Part shown: positions 27,535 to 36,611 of the stretch, in pieces
Layout: every line of letters begins with the position of its first letter
Numbering within the stretch: the stretch's first letter is position 1
Source of the DNA: SbD1 sp039679945
GTDB lineage: Bacteria > Desulfobacterota > Syntrophobacteria > Syntrophobacterales > Syntrophobacteraceae
Direction: 5' to 3'
Assembly: GCA_039679945.1 (NCBI GenBank)
Contig: JBDKTY010000068.1
Location: 1-64,000, forward strand
DNA length: 64,000 bases
Translations under genes and position numbers: made by a program
The notes under the pieces: model-generated
Told to the model about the DNA's origin: nothing
Database searches by the model: none
The model's input: only the letters and a program-made list of their open reading frames with translations

Positions 27535-29148
27535 TCACCCTGCTCTCGGCCCGGCTGCCTGGACTTCGGACGGCGCCTGATCCTTAAATTGTTCGAAGTT
27601 TTCCCGGAACAGTACCGCGAGATGCCGGGCCTGAGCATCATACCGGCCCGGGTCAGACCAGGTGCGGCGGGTATCCAGCATGTCCGGGGGCACCCCCGGA
27701 CTCTCCGTGGGCACCAGCACCCCGAAGATGGGGTCGGGTTTCATCGGAACCCTGTCCAAATCTCCGGCCAGGGCAGCTTTGAGCAGTGCACGGGTCAATT
27801 CGATTTTCATGCGCGAGCCGACCCCGTAGGGACCTCCCGTCCACCCGGTATTCACCAGCCAGCAACTGACCTTGTGTTTCTTGATATTCTTGGCCAGCAT
27901 TTGGGCATAAACCGAAGGATGGCGAACCATGAAAGGCGCCCCGAAGCAGGCGCTGAACGTGGCGCTGGGTTCCTTGACGCCCTTTTCAGTACCGGCCACC
28001 TTGGCCGTGTAGCCGCTGATGAAATGATACATGGCCTGCTCCTCCGTCAGTTTCGAAATCGGGGGAAGCACGCCAAAGGCATCGGCGGTCAGCATGATGA
28101 TGGTACGCGGATGCCCCGCCATTCTTGTGGGCACAATGTTGGGCAGGTGTGTCAGGGGATAGGACGCCCGGGTGTTCTCGGTCAGCCGGGCATCGTTCAG
28201 GTCCAGGCGACGGAGAACCGGGCTCATGGAGACATTCTCCAGTATGGTCCCGAAACGGCGGGTGCATTCATAGATTTCCGGCTCCGAGGACTTGGAAAGG
28301 TTGATCACCTTCGCATAGCAGCCTCCCTCGAAGTTGAAGATGCCGTTTTCCGACCAGCCGTGTTCGTCATCACCGATCAGCAAGCGATTCGGGTCAGCCG
28401 AAAGGGTCGTCTTCCCGGTTCCCGACAAGCCGAAGAAAACCGCCACGTCCCCGGGGTTGTCTCGGTGCACATTGGCCGAACAGTGCATGGAGAGCACATC
28501 CTGGCCCGGCAGCAGGAAATTGAGGGCAGTAAAAATCGATTTCTTGATTTCCCCGGCGTATGCCGTTCCTCCGATCAAAACCAGTTTCCTGCTGAGATGA
28601 AGGGCCACAAAGGTGCCGCTGCGAGTTCCGTCGTCTTCGGGATCAGCGTGGAAATTCGGGCAATGGAGCACCGTGAAATCAGGAACGAAATTCTTGATTT
28701 GATCCTTGTCACGGGGCAGTTGAATGAACATGTTGCGGGCAAAAAGGTTGTGCCACGCAAATTCCGTGACCACCCGGACGGATTGACGATGCCTTTCGTC
28801 GGCTCCCGCATAACAGTCCTGCACGAATGCCGTCTTGCCCCGCATATAATTGGCCATGCGTTTGTGAACCGCATCGAACCGTTGCTCGGGGTACTTCACG
28901 TTGACCTTGCCCCACCAGATGTCATCGGTCGTCGCCGGTTCGTCCACCACGTACTTGTCCTTGGCGGCCCGCCCGGTGTGCTGACCCATGGACACGACCA
29001 GGGGGCCGAGGTGGGCGATTTGTCCCTCGTAGCGTTGAATGGCGAGTTCGTAGAGATCCGGGGTTGACCGATTCCAATAGACATGCCTCAACTGATACAA
29101 GCCCACATGATCCAGTTGATAGTCAGGTATCAAGTCATCAAATTCCAT
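27535..29148 (-). CDS. pckA: Phosphoenolpyruvate carboxykinase (ATP)
   Basis: At 537 aa this enzyme interconverts oxaloacetate plus ATP and phosphoenolpyruvate, CO2 and ADP. ATP-type signatures are intact: GGTAYAGEIKKSIFTALNFL, the kinase-1a loop GLSGTGKTTLSADPNR, kinase-2 LIGDDEHGWS and FEGGCYAK, and the C-terminal NTGWTGGPYGVGSRMK. The length matches the family. The start at 29148 has AAAGGAGAT upstream. In an anaerobe handling C4 acids through dcuB it would feed gluconeogenesis or, run backwards, fix CO2 with ATP gain; direction is inference. A 492-codon open frame on the opposite strand is a compositional shadow. Confidence 0.97.
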   Translation of the reverse strand: MEFDDLIPDYQLDHVGLYQLRHVYWNRSTPDLYELAIQRYEGQIAHLGPLVVSMGQHTGRAAKDKYVVDEPATTDDIWWGKVNVKYPEQRFDAVHKRMANYMRGKTAFVQDCYAGADERHRQSVRVVTEFAWHNLFARNMFIQLPRDKDQIKNFVPDFTVLHCPNFHADPEDDGTRSGTFVALHLSRKLVLIGGTAYAGEIKKSIFTALNFLLPGQDVLSMHCSANVHRDNPGDVAVFFGLSGTGKTTLSADPNRLLIGDDEHGWSENGIFNFEGGCYAKVINLSKSSEPEIYECTRRFGTILENVSMSPVLRRLDLNDARLTENTRASYPLTHLPNIVPTRMAGHPRTIIMLTADAFGVLPPISKLTEEQAMYHFISGYTAKVAGTEKGVKEPSATFSACFGAPFMVRHPSVYAQMLAKNIKKHKVSCWLVNTGWTGGPYGVGSRMKIELTRALLKAALAGDLDRVPMKPDPIFGVLVPTESPGVPPDMLDTRRTWSDPGRYDAQARHLAVLFRENFEQFKDQAPSEVQAAGPRAG

Positions 29149-29877
29149 GAAAGATCTCCTTTCTGGCTTATCCGGAAAATGAGTACCCGAGACTGGACAA
29201 ATGAGAGAAACATGGCGGGAACCTCGTTGCCTGACGCCATCCAGACAACATAAGGATGTTCAAGGTTATGTCCACACCGATACCGTGCCACGTTCCCGGG
29301 TTGAAGCGTATCCGCGCTGCGCCGGGACATTACCGGTCTGATGCAGTGTGATGCTCCGTGCCGAGGAGAGTATGCATTCAGGGAGGCGGACGATGAATGG
29401 AAGAAGATGCCGGAATCGGTCCGCGATGACAGGACCGGGTTTTCGGTGGGCTGTTACGGGCCCGGGCAAGGGAAGCCGGGCATGCGAAGATTCCCGGCCT
29501 CGGCATATCCCTCCATTCCGCATGTTAGACAGCATGGTGCACACACCGGATTGGAAAATCCTTGCAAAGCCCCTATGCATAAAATAGACTGAGATATTAG
29601 GGTGATGTGGTATTTCATCTTCCTTCGATAAGCCACAAGCCAGACTCCCCTTGCTCCGCTGAGAATATGAGACTTGCCCGGTGTCCCGGAAATATACAGA
29701 AAGTATAGATTTGCCCGTTAGATATATTTATGGAAACACTAATAATATGGGAATATTTGCATAAGGAGCAAAGGCACATAGATTTCAAGGAACTGTATCA
29801 TTTGTTTGTCTCTGGTTTGTATTTCATTGTTTTCCCGCCATGGCGGGACGTTAGCACTTGTCGAAGAGGATGGGATC
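29149..29877. other. Divergent intergenic, 729 bp
   Basis: Between pckA (minus) and the AI-2E-family gene (plus). The last 250 bp are AT-rich, unlike the rest of the window, and probably hold promoters. A palindrome CCCGCCATGGCGGG lies near 29836-29849. No gene or RNA was recognised. Confidence 0.45.
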
Positions 29878-30993
29878 ATGGCTGAAACCCAACGCGATAT
29901 TACCCGCATTTTTCTCGCGGTACTTTTCATCGGAATCCTGATCGGTACGTCTATCTGGATACTCAAACCCTTCCTGGGCGCGGCGATCTGGGCGGTTATG
30001 ATCGTGGCGGCAACGTGGCCCTTGATGGCCTCGATCCAACGCCGTCTATGGGGGCGTCGATCGCTGGCGGTGGCGGTGATGACGGTGATCCTTCTCTGTG
30101 TCCTGGTGGTGCCTCTCTGGCTGGCCATCGGCACCATCGTGTCGAACTCCGATCGGATAGGGGTGTGGGTGAAGACGCTGTCTGACTTTGATTTTCCGCC
30201 TCCGCCGGCCTGGCTTCACAGTGTACCGCTCCTTGGCGCTGATCTTATAGCGGCCTGGGAAAAGGTCGCGGCTCTCGGAATACAGGACTTCATGAGAAAG
30301 CTTGCCCCATACGGCGGCAATGCAATCCGGTGGTTCATTACGGAAGTGGGTGGCTTTGGTGCATTGGTCCTGCAATTCCTCCTGACCGTGGTGTTTTCCG
30401 CAATTCTATATGCGCGCGGCGAGTACGCGGCTTCGAAGGTGAGGCGTTTCGGACTTCGCCTGGCTGGAGCGCGCGGGGAGCATTCGATTATTCTGGCCGG
30501 GCAGGCCGTGCGAGGCGTTGCTCTCGGCGTGGTGGTGACCGCCCTGGCCCAGTCGATTTTGGGCGGCATAGGCTTGGCCATCGCCAGAGTTCCCCTTGCC
30601 CCGGTCCTGACAGCGGTGATGTTCATGCTGGCGATAGCCCAGATCGGTCCCGCTCTCGTCCTGATCCCCGCGATCGTCTGGCTCTACTGGAGCGGCAGCA
30701 CGGGCTGGGGTACTTTCCTTCTCATCTGGGGGCTGATAGTCGGAACCATGGATAACTTCCTTCGCCCCGTTCTGATCAGGAAAGGTGCCGATATTCCCTT
30801 GCTTCTCATTTTCGCCGGCGTGGTGGGTGGCCTGATCGCGTTCGGACTCATAGGCATTTTCGTGGGCCCCGTGGTGCTCGCCGTGGCCCACACGCTGCTA
30901 TCGGCATGGATTGACGAAGAAATCACCGAGGGCGAATCGCCCCCCGCCGGCAGCCATGAAGAGCAACCCAACGCAAACCCGCCGCGGATCTGA
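29878..30993 (+). CDS. AI-2E/PerM-family membrane transporter
   Basis: This 371-aa polytopic inner-membrane protein belongs to the AI-2E transporter (PerM/YdiK) family. Hydrophobic segments lie at about 15-35, 37-53 and 65-90, followed by the family's amphipathic region (about 95-165) and a C-terminal block of five segments (about 175-340). The conserved part GVVTALAQSILGGIGLAIA, IPAIVWLYWSGSTGWGTFL and MDNFLRPVLIRKGADIPLLL is typical. Substrates of this family vary (AI-2, Na+/H+ exchange, unknown), so no solute is assigned. The start at 29878 has GAGGAT about 7 bases upstream; the longer frame is not supported. The GH13 gene follows after 72 bp on the same strand. A second family member lies at 36612-37601. 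Confidence 0.9.
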   Translation: MAETQRDITRIFLAVLFIGILIGTSIWILKPFLGAAIWAVMIVAATWPLMASIQRRLWGRRSLAVAVMTVILLCVLVVPLWLAIGTIVSNSDRIGVWVKTLSDFDFPPPPAWLHSVPLLGADLIAAWEKVAALGIQDFMRKLAPYGGNAIRWFITEVGGFGALVLQFLLTVVFSAILYARGEYAASKVRRFGLRLAGARGEHSIILAGQAVRGVALGVVVTALAQSILGGIGLAIARVPLAPVLTAVMFMLAIAQIGPALVLIPAIVWLYWSGSTGWGTFLLIWGLIVGTMDNFLRPVLIRKGADIPLLLIFAGVVGGLIAFGLIGIFVGPVVLAVAHTLLSAWIDEEITEGESPPAGSHEEQPNANPPRI

Positions 30994-31065
30994 CGTGCGC
31001 GCGTAGAAGCGGGAAACCCGCATGGTGTGAATGAATGCATCGGGAGGGCGCGAAGGAGGTGCGGG

Positions 31066-32556
31066 ATGAAGTCATGGCCGAAGAGTTCGCTTATCTACGA
31101 AATCAACACATGGGTCTGGCTTGCCGAGCTTGGCCGCGGTGCCCAAACGCCCCTGACACTCGCATCGGTTCCCGACACCGAATGGGATAACATTGCCGCT
31201 CTCGGTTTTGACACGGTCTGGCTCATGGGCGTCTGGGAGCGCAGTCCCGCGGGTATCCGGATTTCCATGGCAAATGATGGGCTAGTGGCCGAGTTCCGGC
31301 GGGCCGTGCCGGACTTCACGGAGCGGGACAATGTGGGTTCCCCTTACTGCGTGCGCCGCTACATGGTCGATGCTCACCTCGGCGGTCCCGACGGGCTGGC
31401 AGCCGCCCGAAGTAAACTCGCTCAGCGGGGGGTGCGTCTTGTTCTCGATTTCGTACCCAACCACGTAGCCCCGGATCACACCTGGGTGACCACGCATCCC
31501 GGGTATTTCATCCAGGGAGACGACGAGGACCTGCGCCGGGACCCCACTTCATTTGTATCAGCCGGTGGCGGAGTGCTGGCCCGTGGGAGAGACCCCTACT
31601 TTCCAGCCTGGCCTGATGTGCTGCAACTCAACGCATTCGACCCGGGTCTGCGTCGCGCGGCAGTCGAAACAGTTCTTGAGATCGCCGACCAATGCGATGG
31701 CGTACGCTGCGACATGGCCATGCTCATGATGAGTGATGTTTTCGATCGGACCTGGGGCGGTCGCGCGGGAACAAAGCCCGAGACGGACTACTGGCTTCAT
31801 CTCATCCCCGTGGTCAAAGGGAGACACCCCGGGTTCCGGTTTATCGCCGAGGCTTATTGGGATTTAGAGTGGGAGCTGCAGCAGCAGGGATTTGACTATT
31901 GTTACGATAAACGGCTCTACGACCGCCTCAGGCACGACCCGGCGGAAAGCGTCCGGCTGCACCTTGGCGCGGACCTGCCCTATCAGGAAAAACTTGTCCG
32001 CTTTATCGAAAATCATGACGAACCCCGAGCGGCAACCGCCTTCAGGTCTGGGAAGCACCGGGCGGCCGCGGTGACGGTCCTTACGCTGCCGGGAGCCAGG
32101 CTGGTCCACGAGGGCCAAATGGCGGGCAGACGTGTTCGGCTGCCCGTTTTCCTGGGCCGGCGTCCCGAGGAGCCGCCGGACTCCGACTTGCTCGCGTTCT
32201 ACCGGACTTTGCTCGAAGCCCTGTCCAGGGGGGATTTCCTTTCGGGTACCTGGAGAAGCTGTGAGCGATCGGGATGGCCGGACAACGGCAGCTACCTCAA
32301 TCTCCTTACCTGGTGCTGGCAGAAAGGAGATTCGCGTTGCCTCCTGGTGGTGAATTTTTCCGGGGCGCCCGCCCAGGGACTTGTAAGGGTCCCGTGGGAC
32401 GACCTGGGTGGTGGCGCCTGTCGTTTGAAAGACGTTTTCACATCTGCAGTCTTCGAGCGGAATGTCAATGAAATGTGCGGCCAGGGGTTTTATGTGGATC
32501 TTCCAGCCTGGGGCTTTCATTTTCTGGAAAGGATGTCCAACCAAACGGAGCGTTGA
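31066..32556 (+). CDS. GH13 alpha-amylase-family glycosidase
   Basis: This 496-aa protein has the (beta/alpha)8 GH13 signature regions: LVLDFVPNHVAPDH, the nucleophile in GVRCDMAML, the acid/base Glu in FIAEAYWD and the transition-state stabiliser in RFIENHDEPRAA. It has no signal peptide, so it probably acts in the cytoplasm on maltodextrin, trehalose or glycogen-derived glucans; the exact specificity is unclear. A C-terminal beta domain (about 400-490) ends the protein. The start at 31066 has an ideal AAGGAGGTG ribosome-binding site; an ATG 13 codons earlier has none. Glycogen phosphorylase in this window may share its substrates. Confidence 0.9.
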   Translation: MKSWPKSSLIYEINTWVWLAELGRGAQTPLTLASVPDTEWDNIAALGFDTVWLMGVWERSPAGIRISMANDGLVAEFRRAVPDFTERDNVGSPYCVRRYMVDAHLGGPDGLAAARSKLAQRGVRLVLDFVPNHVAPDHTWVTTHPGYFIQGDDEDLRRDPTSFVSAGGGVLARGRDPYFPAWPDVLQLNAFDPGLRRAAVETVLEIADQCDGVRCDMAMLMMSDVFDRTWGGRAGTKPETDYWLHLIPVVKGRHPGFRFIAEAYWDLEWELQQQGFDYCYDKRLYDRLRHDPAESVRLHLGADLPYQEKLVRFIENHDEPRAATAFRSGKHRAAAVTVLTLPGARLVHEGQMAGRRVRLPVFLGRRPEEPPDSDLLAFYRTLLEALSRGDFLSGTWRSCERSGWPDNGSYLNLLTWCWQKGDSRCLLVVNFSGAPAQGLVRVPWDDLGGGACRLKDVFTSAVFERNVNEMCGQGFYVDLPAWGFHFLERMSNQTER

Positions 32557-32767
32557 TGCCCTCTCCACGCTCGAACAACGCCGGGGCCCCGGTTCTTGCC
32601 GCGCTGAACGCCATAGCTTGGCGGCCCCGGGTTCGAGGGTCCTGCCGCGCACCGCGAGCCCGCTTTGAGTTACACCGCGCGCGATATCACAGGGATGCGG
32701 CAAGGATTCTGGAGATTTTTCGAGTTTTCGGAAAACGAAGAACCTGAATGCAGCAGGAGCGTTGCCC

Positions 32768-32925
32768 ATGAGCGATGAGGGAAGACTTGACTACAAGTAT
32801 CCGCGCAATCTGACACTGACGATAGCGGTCCTGTACCTTTCGAACTACTTCCAAACGACGGACCAGGGCGTGATCGCGCGCGCCCGTGACCTCCTCGGGG
32901 AGCACAACATCAAGCTGGACGTCGT
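32768..32925 (+). pseudogene. 5' fragment of an unidentified gene, joined to DUF4276 relic
   Basis: An ATG at 32768 with CAGGAGCG upstream opens about 53 codons (starting MSDEGRLDYKYPRNL, with NYFQTTDQGVIARARDLL) that look like a genuine protein start, but the frame soon runs into unrelated sequence and stops. The following sequence in another frame is the body of a DUF4276-type protein. I read this as a deletion junction between two genes. The family of the fragment is not recognised. Confidence 0.5.
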
Positions 32926-33383
32926 ACATCAAGAAGCAGGATGTCATTGCTGTAATCGCCCTTTTGGATCTTTATGGACCCACGATTTATGCCGACAAAG
33001 AAAGGGGTGCCCGCGAGTGTTACGATGAGGCGAAAAGAGAGATAGAAGCCAGGGTTTGCTGTCCCGGTTTCTATCAGTTCTTTGCAGTTCACGAAACAGA
33101 GGCTTGGTAGCTCAGTGATCCCGGCATCTTCCCTCCTCAAATCAGATCCGCATTTCCCGCAAGAGTGCAAAACCCCGAAGAGATCAATTTTGATCAACCG
33201 CCATCCAAGCTGCTCGATTCCATCTACCGGGACAAGACTGGCCGCATTTATAAGAAGGTGACACAAGGAAAGGAACTCTTCGATAAGCTGAATCCCGAAG
33301 TCGCCTACAGGAGGTGCCCGCATCTAAAAGAACTCCTGGATGAAATGCTGAGGATGGCAAAGGAGAGGTGTCCGGAAGCGTAG
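32926..33383 (+). pseudogene. DUF4276-like protein, truncated and interrupted by a stop
   Basis: The frame reads QDVIAVIALLDLYGPTIYAD, later PGFYQFFAVHETEAW, then an in-frame TAG at 33108-33110, then LSDPGIFPPQI, PPSKLLDSIY, VTQGKELFDKL and a C-terminal CPHLKELLDEML, ending at 33383. This order fits DUF4276-type (TOPRIM-fold) proteins as I know them, in which EAWLLS is typical, so the TAG probably replaced a leucine codon (TTG). The N-terminal third of the domain is missing. Such genes often sit beside AAA ATPases in mobile or defence islands; no such partner remains here. Confidence 0.7.
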
Positions 33384-33870
33384 GATTGCCGCTTTTGGGA
33401 CTCTCGTACAGCTCTCCTCCGGCTTGGGAGATCGCCATCTGAAATCTCCTCGGGTGTGGATCATCCCGATGAACGTTTGGCCGGCAAAATTCTCTCTAAT
33501 CCGCCATAGGGAAGATAGGGATTGAGCTTCGGTGAAGTTACAGACCCGCAAATAATGAGTCGAAATCGACCGCCAGTGCTTCATAGCGAAACAGTCCATG
33601 GTCAGGCTTTGGGTTCTTGCCGGGTAGTCAGGAGGCTCACAGCTCGGTTCAGTTCCTGTAATTCCACGGGCCTCGGTCCGTTATGCTTTTCTACCTTTTC
33701 ATTATCATTTCCGCTCTTTCGTGTCTGGAGGATAAGGCCCTCCGGCAAGTATCGTCCACAAATCACCCTCGGAAAAGAATGGATCATCCCAGGGATCGTG
33801 ATTGACACCATCCCGGTATAATTGTGCTTTGAAATTAATCCCAATTTCACATATAGCTATAATACTAAAT
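33384..33870. other. Intergenic remnant DNA
   Basis: About 490 bp with no recognisable gene. It becomes AT-rich towards 33840-33870, just before the repeat element. Confidence 0.4.
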
Positions 33871-33985
33871 TTGCGTTCGAGAGGATATACCCCCGTTCGC
33901 CCTGAGGTATCGAAGGGTAGAACGGGTCAATTCTGAACGGCATCTTCAATTTAGGGATAGACTCATCTTGAACGCAACTCCGTAT
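33871..33985 (+). repeat. MITE-like element, copy B of the 105-bp repeat
   Basis: The segment starts with TTGCGTTCGAGA (33871-33882), and TCTTGAACGCAA (33966-33977) is its inverted partner with one mismatch, giving 12-bp inverted ends around 107 bp. Positions 33881-33985 match bases 1-105 of the window with one change. A REP-like palindrome with CGTTCGCCCTGAG sits inside. No open reading frame is present. Confidence 0.85.
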
Positions 33986-34152
33986 AACTGGTCGCCGGCG
34001 TTCATAGAGTTGGTCTTTTCGCTCTATGCCGCCTCCTTCTCGCTGGAAGCGAAGGGGTGAGGACAAGTGCGCGGATAAACCGAGCGAGGCAATCTGCCTT
34101 GGGAAAAGCTCATCATTCCCATGCAACTTGAAACAAAAAGGAGGACCGTAGG

Positions 34153-34230
34153 TTGACTAATTCAAAAAAAATCGCCTACATAGGTTTCTTGCTTGCCTGC
34201 TTGGGCGCTCTTATGTTTTTGAGCGGATGA
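34153..34230 (+). CDS. Small membrane peptide, or lipoprotein gene stopped at its lipobox Cys
   Basis: A TTG at 34153 lies behind AAAGGAGG at good spacing and opens a 25-codon frame, MTNSKKIAYIGFLLACLGAL followed by MFLSG and TGA. It looks exactly like a lipoprotein signal peptide in which the lipobox L-S-G-C cysteine codon has become TGA at 34228-34230. Beyond the stop the frame stays open to 34455 (ASAKGPAMPLPRP onward), overlapping the isochorismatase gene on the other strand. It may be a recent nonsense mutation, a real short peptide, or less likely a UGA selenocysteine codon. It is too small for a firm call. Confidence 0.4.
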   Translation: MTNSKKIAYIGFLLACLGALMFLSG

Positions 34231-34394
34231 GCAAGTGCGAAGGGTCCCGCAATGCCGTTGCCGCGGCCAAAGGCGAGGGGGCAGCCTGCACAATACTGCA
34301 ACCTCAAACTTGAGGTTTACTGCGGGAACGACGTTCCTTTCCGTTCCCGGGCCTGCCCGTGGGATGCGCGTATAAAGGCAGCCGCCCGGCCTCT

Positions 34395-34949
34395 CTATTT
34401 CACTATGGGGAGGAGATCCCGGAATTCTTTGGTATTGGAGCGGCGGGCCCACTGAAAGATCACTATTTCAGTTGAACTGATTACTGCCCCGGCATCCCGG
34501 AAGAGTTCCACGGCGGTCTCCCAATCTTCCTCAAACCTTGATGCCACCGCATTCCTGACCAGATGCAGGCGGTAGCCGTGCCTGATGAGGTCAAGACCTG
34601 TTTGCAGCACACAGACGTGGGTCTCCATTCCGGTGATCACAACCTGGGAGCGGTTGGTCTTCCGCACTGCTTCCAGAAAACCCTCCTCCAAACACGCACT
34701 GAAATGCTCCTTCTGGAAGATTGCCTCCTCTCTCAGAAGCCCCAACACTTCAGGGATTGTCGCGCCGAGTCCCTTCTTATATTGTTCGGTGGCCAACACG
34801 GGGATATTCAAAATCCTGGCGGCCTTGATGAGTTGGCGTATCCTGGCGGCGGTCTCTTTCCAGCGGTCAACCACCTTGAGCATAGCTTCCTGCATATCGA
34901 CCACCAGGAGCAGGCTATCCTCACGCTCAACCACGAATTTGTGACGCAT
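34395..34949 (-). CDS. Isochorismatase-family cysteine hydrolase
   Basis: This 184-aa cytoplasmic hydrolase has the alpha/beta fold shared by nicotinamidases and YcaC-like proteins. The catalytic triad is visible: Asp in LLLVVDMQEA, Lys in ATEQYKKGLG and Cys in THVCVLQTGLDL. The sequence most resembles the YcaC-like or uncharacterised branch rather than nicotinamidase, so the substrate is not assigned. The start at 34949 has AGGGGA 8 bases upstream; earlier in-frame starts have no better site. It stands alone in a stretch of repeats and broken genes. Confidence 0.9.
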   Translation of the reverse strand: MRHKFVVEREDSLLLVVDMQEAMLKVVDRWKETAARIRQLIKAARILNIPVLATEQYKKGLGATIPEVLGLLREEAIFQKEHFSACLEEGFLEAVRKTNRSQVVITGMETHVCVLQTGLDLIRHGYRLHLVRNAVASRFEEDWETAVELFRDAGAVISSTEIVIFQWARRSNTKEFRDLLPIVK

Positions 34950-35654
34950 GGCCATTCCCCTGTCATCTGCATGAACGTGAATCATAATGAGTCGACTGAC
35001 TATCCCCCGCTTCGGTGCGGTTAATCTACGTCATGCGATAATCAGGCACAAGTGCTCAAGGAATAGAAAAATCAATGGCATATGATGAGCGCGAGGGATG
35101 GTGAGTATGATCCACCAGAATTCAGCTCATATCTTTTGATCATGGGTTTTTCAATACAAGACCCATGAGGGATATGGGCCAATTATACTTAAGGACAGCA
35201 AGAAACGAGTAATTGACCACGGAGATTTAGATGTACAGTTTGGTAAAATGATAATTACCTCCACTGCTGTCCGGTAAATTTCCGAAAGGGTTCAGATTGG
35301 ACGGTCTAGTAGCCAGTTATGAATTCCATTGGCCTGCAAACCCGCACTGCGATAAGGTCATCCACCAATTGGGAATATCGAGGATTAGAAGGGGTCAAAC
35401 AGCGCCGCTCGAGAATGACCCGTTTCATGCTCGATACCTCGGGTCGAACGGGGGTGAGTCCCTCGGGAAAATGCCCACCACAAGGGGGGCTGCTAGTCCG
35501 CGCTTGTTCCTATAACTTGCATTGAACCAACACCCTTTCGTCCCAAGCGGGGTCTGCCTTGCTCTCAATAAACAGCTTTTGGATAAAACCCGCGGGGATA
35601 AGGGGCTGGCCCCCCGTCCCCGCAATATGACGCATCAGTGCTTCAATACTTATA
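34950..35654. other. Intergenic with hairpin, 705 bp
   Basis: No supported gene. A strong GC-rich hairpin lies at 35592-35623 (arms gcgggga and tccccgc, inner ggggc and gcccc) and may be a REP-like unit or bidirectional stop. Another REP-like fragment (cgaacgggggtgag) is near 35443. Around 35150-35300 the base composition is AT-rich. Confidence 0.45.
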
Positions 35655-36104
35655 CTAATTATTATCTACATAGTTGCTGCTTCTCTGCCTGTAGTACTCC
35701 CGTTCCGTTTCCTGGTATTGGGAACGGTATTGATAGGAATTGGGATAGTAGTATGTGGTGGTGCGCCTTTCAACTACAACGGGCTCTCCATAAACGACCG
35801 CGGGAGGCGGCCGCCGGACCACCACCACGGGGGCCGACTGCTCGACTATAACCTGCGGAGGGGGCACGGGCCGCTCCATCACTACGCGTGGCGGGGGCGG
35901 GCAGGGCGCCCGTTCGACCACCACCGGTGACTCATATACCGCCACGGGCGGCGGTACGGGCTCGCTCCCAATCGGGAGATCGACCCCAAAACCAAAACGA
36001 ACACCTCCGGCCTGCGCGTCCGGCGCCATGATGCACACAGCAAAGCCGGGAATGGCAAACAAAGCGAAAGCGCAAAGGTATTTAGAAAACTTACGGTTTT
36101 TCAT
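35655..36104 (-). CDS. Exported proline/valine-rich protein of unknown function
   Basis: This 149-aa protein has a signal peptide (KYLCAFALFAIPGFAVCIMA, cleavage after DAQA near residue 31). The mature part is low-complexity, with repeated P-P-P-x-V-V-V-x-R/E units (PVVVERAPCPPPPRVVMERP is one) and a Tyr/Arg/Gln-rich tail (YYYPNSYQYRSQYQ). It is probably a periplasmic or surface protein; no enzyme domain is visible. The start at 36104 has GGAG upstream; the open frame extends 21 codons further without support. Low-complexity Pro-rich envelope proteins of this type are common and poorly characterised. Confidence 0.8.
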   Translation of the reverse strand: MKNRKFSKYLCAFALFAIPGFAVCIMAPDAQAGGVRFGFGVDLPIGSEPVPPPVAVYESPVVVERAPCPPPPRVVMERPVPPPQVIVEQSAPVVVVRRPPPAVVYGEPVVVERRTTTYYYPNSYQYRSQYQETEREYYRQRSSNYVDNN

Positions 36105-36611
36105 GAGCGGGCTCCTTTTGATAGTGGCCATCATTGATTTTGTCCTCCTTGTACAGAGTCTCTTCACGATCTAAAGCAACTCCGCCGGGGGGGTAAGCAA
36201 AGCACATGCCACCCGTTCGCCTTGTCCCGCCCCGGGCCGTCCTGCTCGCTCGTAACCTGCTCATTGTTGTTTGGCGGGATTGGGGAGACACTATTGGGAG
36301 CCTCCTCGGGTATCGGAGTGTCATCGGAATCGCACCCGGACGCTAAAATGCCGATAGATCGAGAACATGCCGCTCCGGTGCCAAAGGGCGAGTGCACGGG
36401 CGCCCGCGCCCGTTCAAACTTCGGTATTCCAGCACCCAGGAGCGTGAAAATGAGAATTCCCTTTGAATCGGACTAATTCCGTAACTGCCTTCGTTGGCGA
36501 GTATGGTATAAACAGTCATCCGCTGATCCAAACCGATAACCGTGGCCACGCCGATTATTATGTCAATAGCCGGCATAGCGCTGAACCCTGCCCTTCTAGG
36601 AGAGCACAGCA
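36105..36611. other. Intergenic, 507 bp, possible lipoprotein relic
   Basis: No firm gene. On the minus strand around 36240-36360 a frame reads ILASGCDSDDTPIPEEAP, like a lipoprotein processing site followed by an acidic Pro-rich linker, but there is no signal-peptide start or ribosome-binding site, so I treat it as a relic or coincidence. Confidence 0.35.

Noticed and set aside
27589..29067. A 492-codon open frame on the plus strand
   Set aside because: It is antisense to pckA, has no recognisable domain or ribosome-binding site, and is explained by GC-rich codon composition of pckA.
33104..33160. TGGTAGCTCAGT resembling a tRNA D-arm
   Set aside because: No acceptor stem, anticodon arm or GTTCGAATC T-loop follows, and the sequence fits the DUF4276-like reading frame.
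35260..35300. cactgctgtccggtaaatttcc, suspected insertion-sequence end
   Set aside because: It recalled IS-flanking sequence, but no matching opposite end or transposase fragment is visible nearby.
36164..36397. Minus-strand frame with ASGCDSDDTP like a lipoprotein
   Set aside because: There is no signal peptide or ribosome-binding site before it and the frame ends in unlikely sequence; at best a relic.
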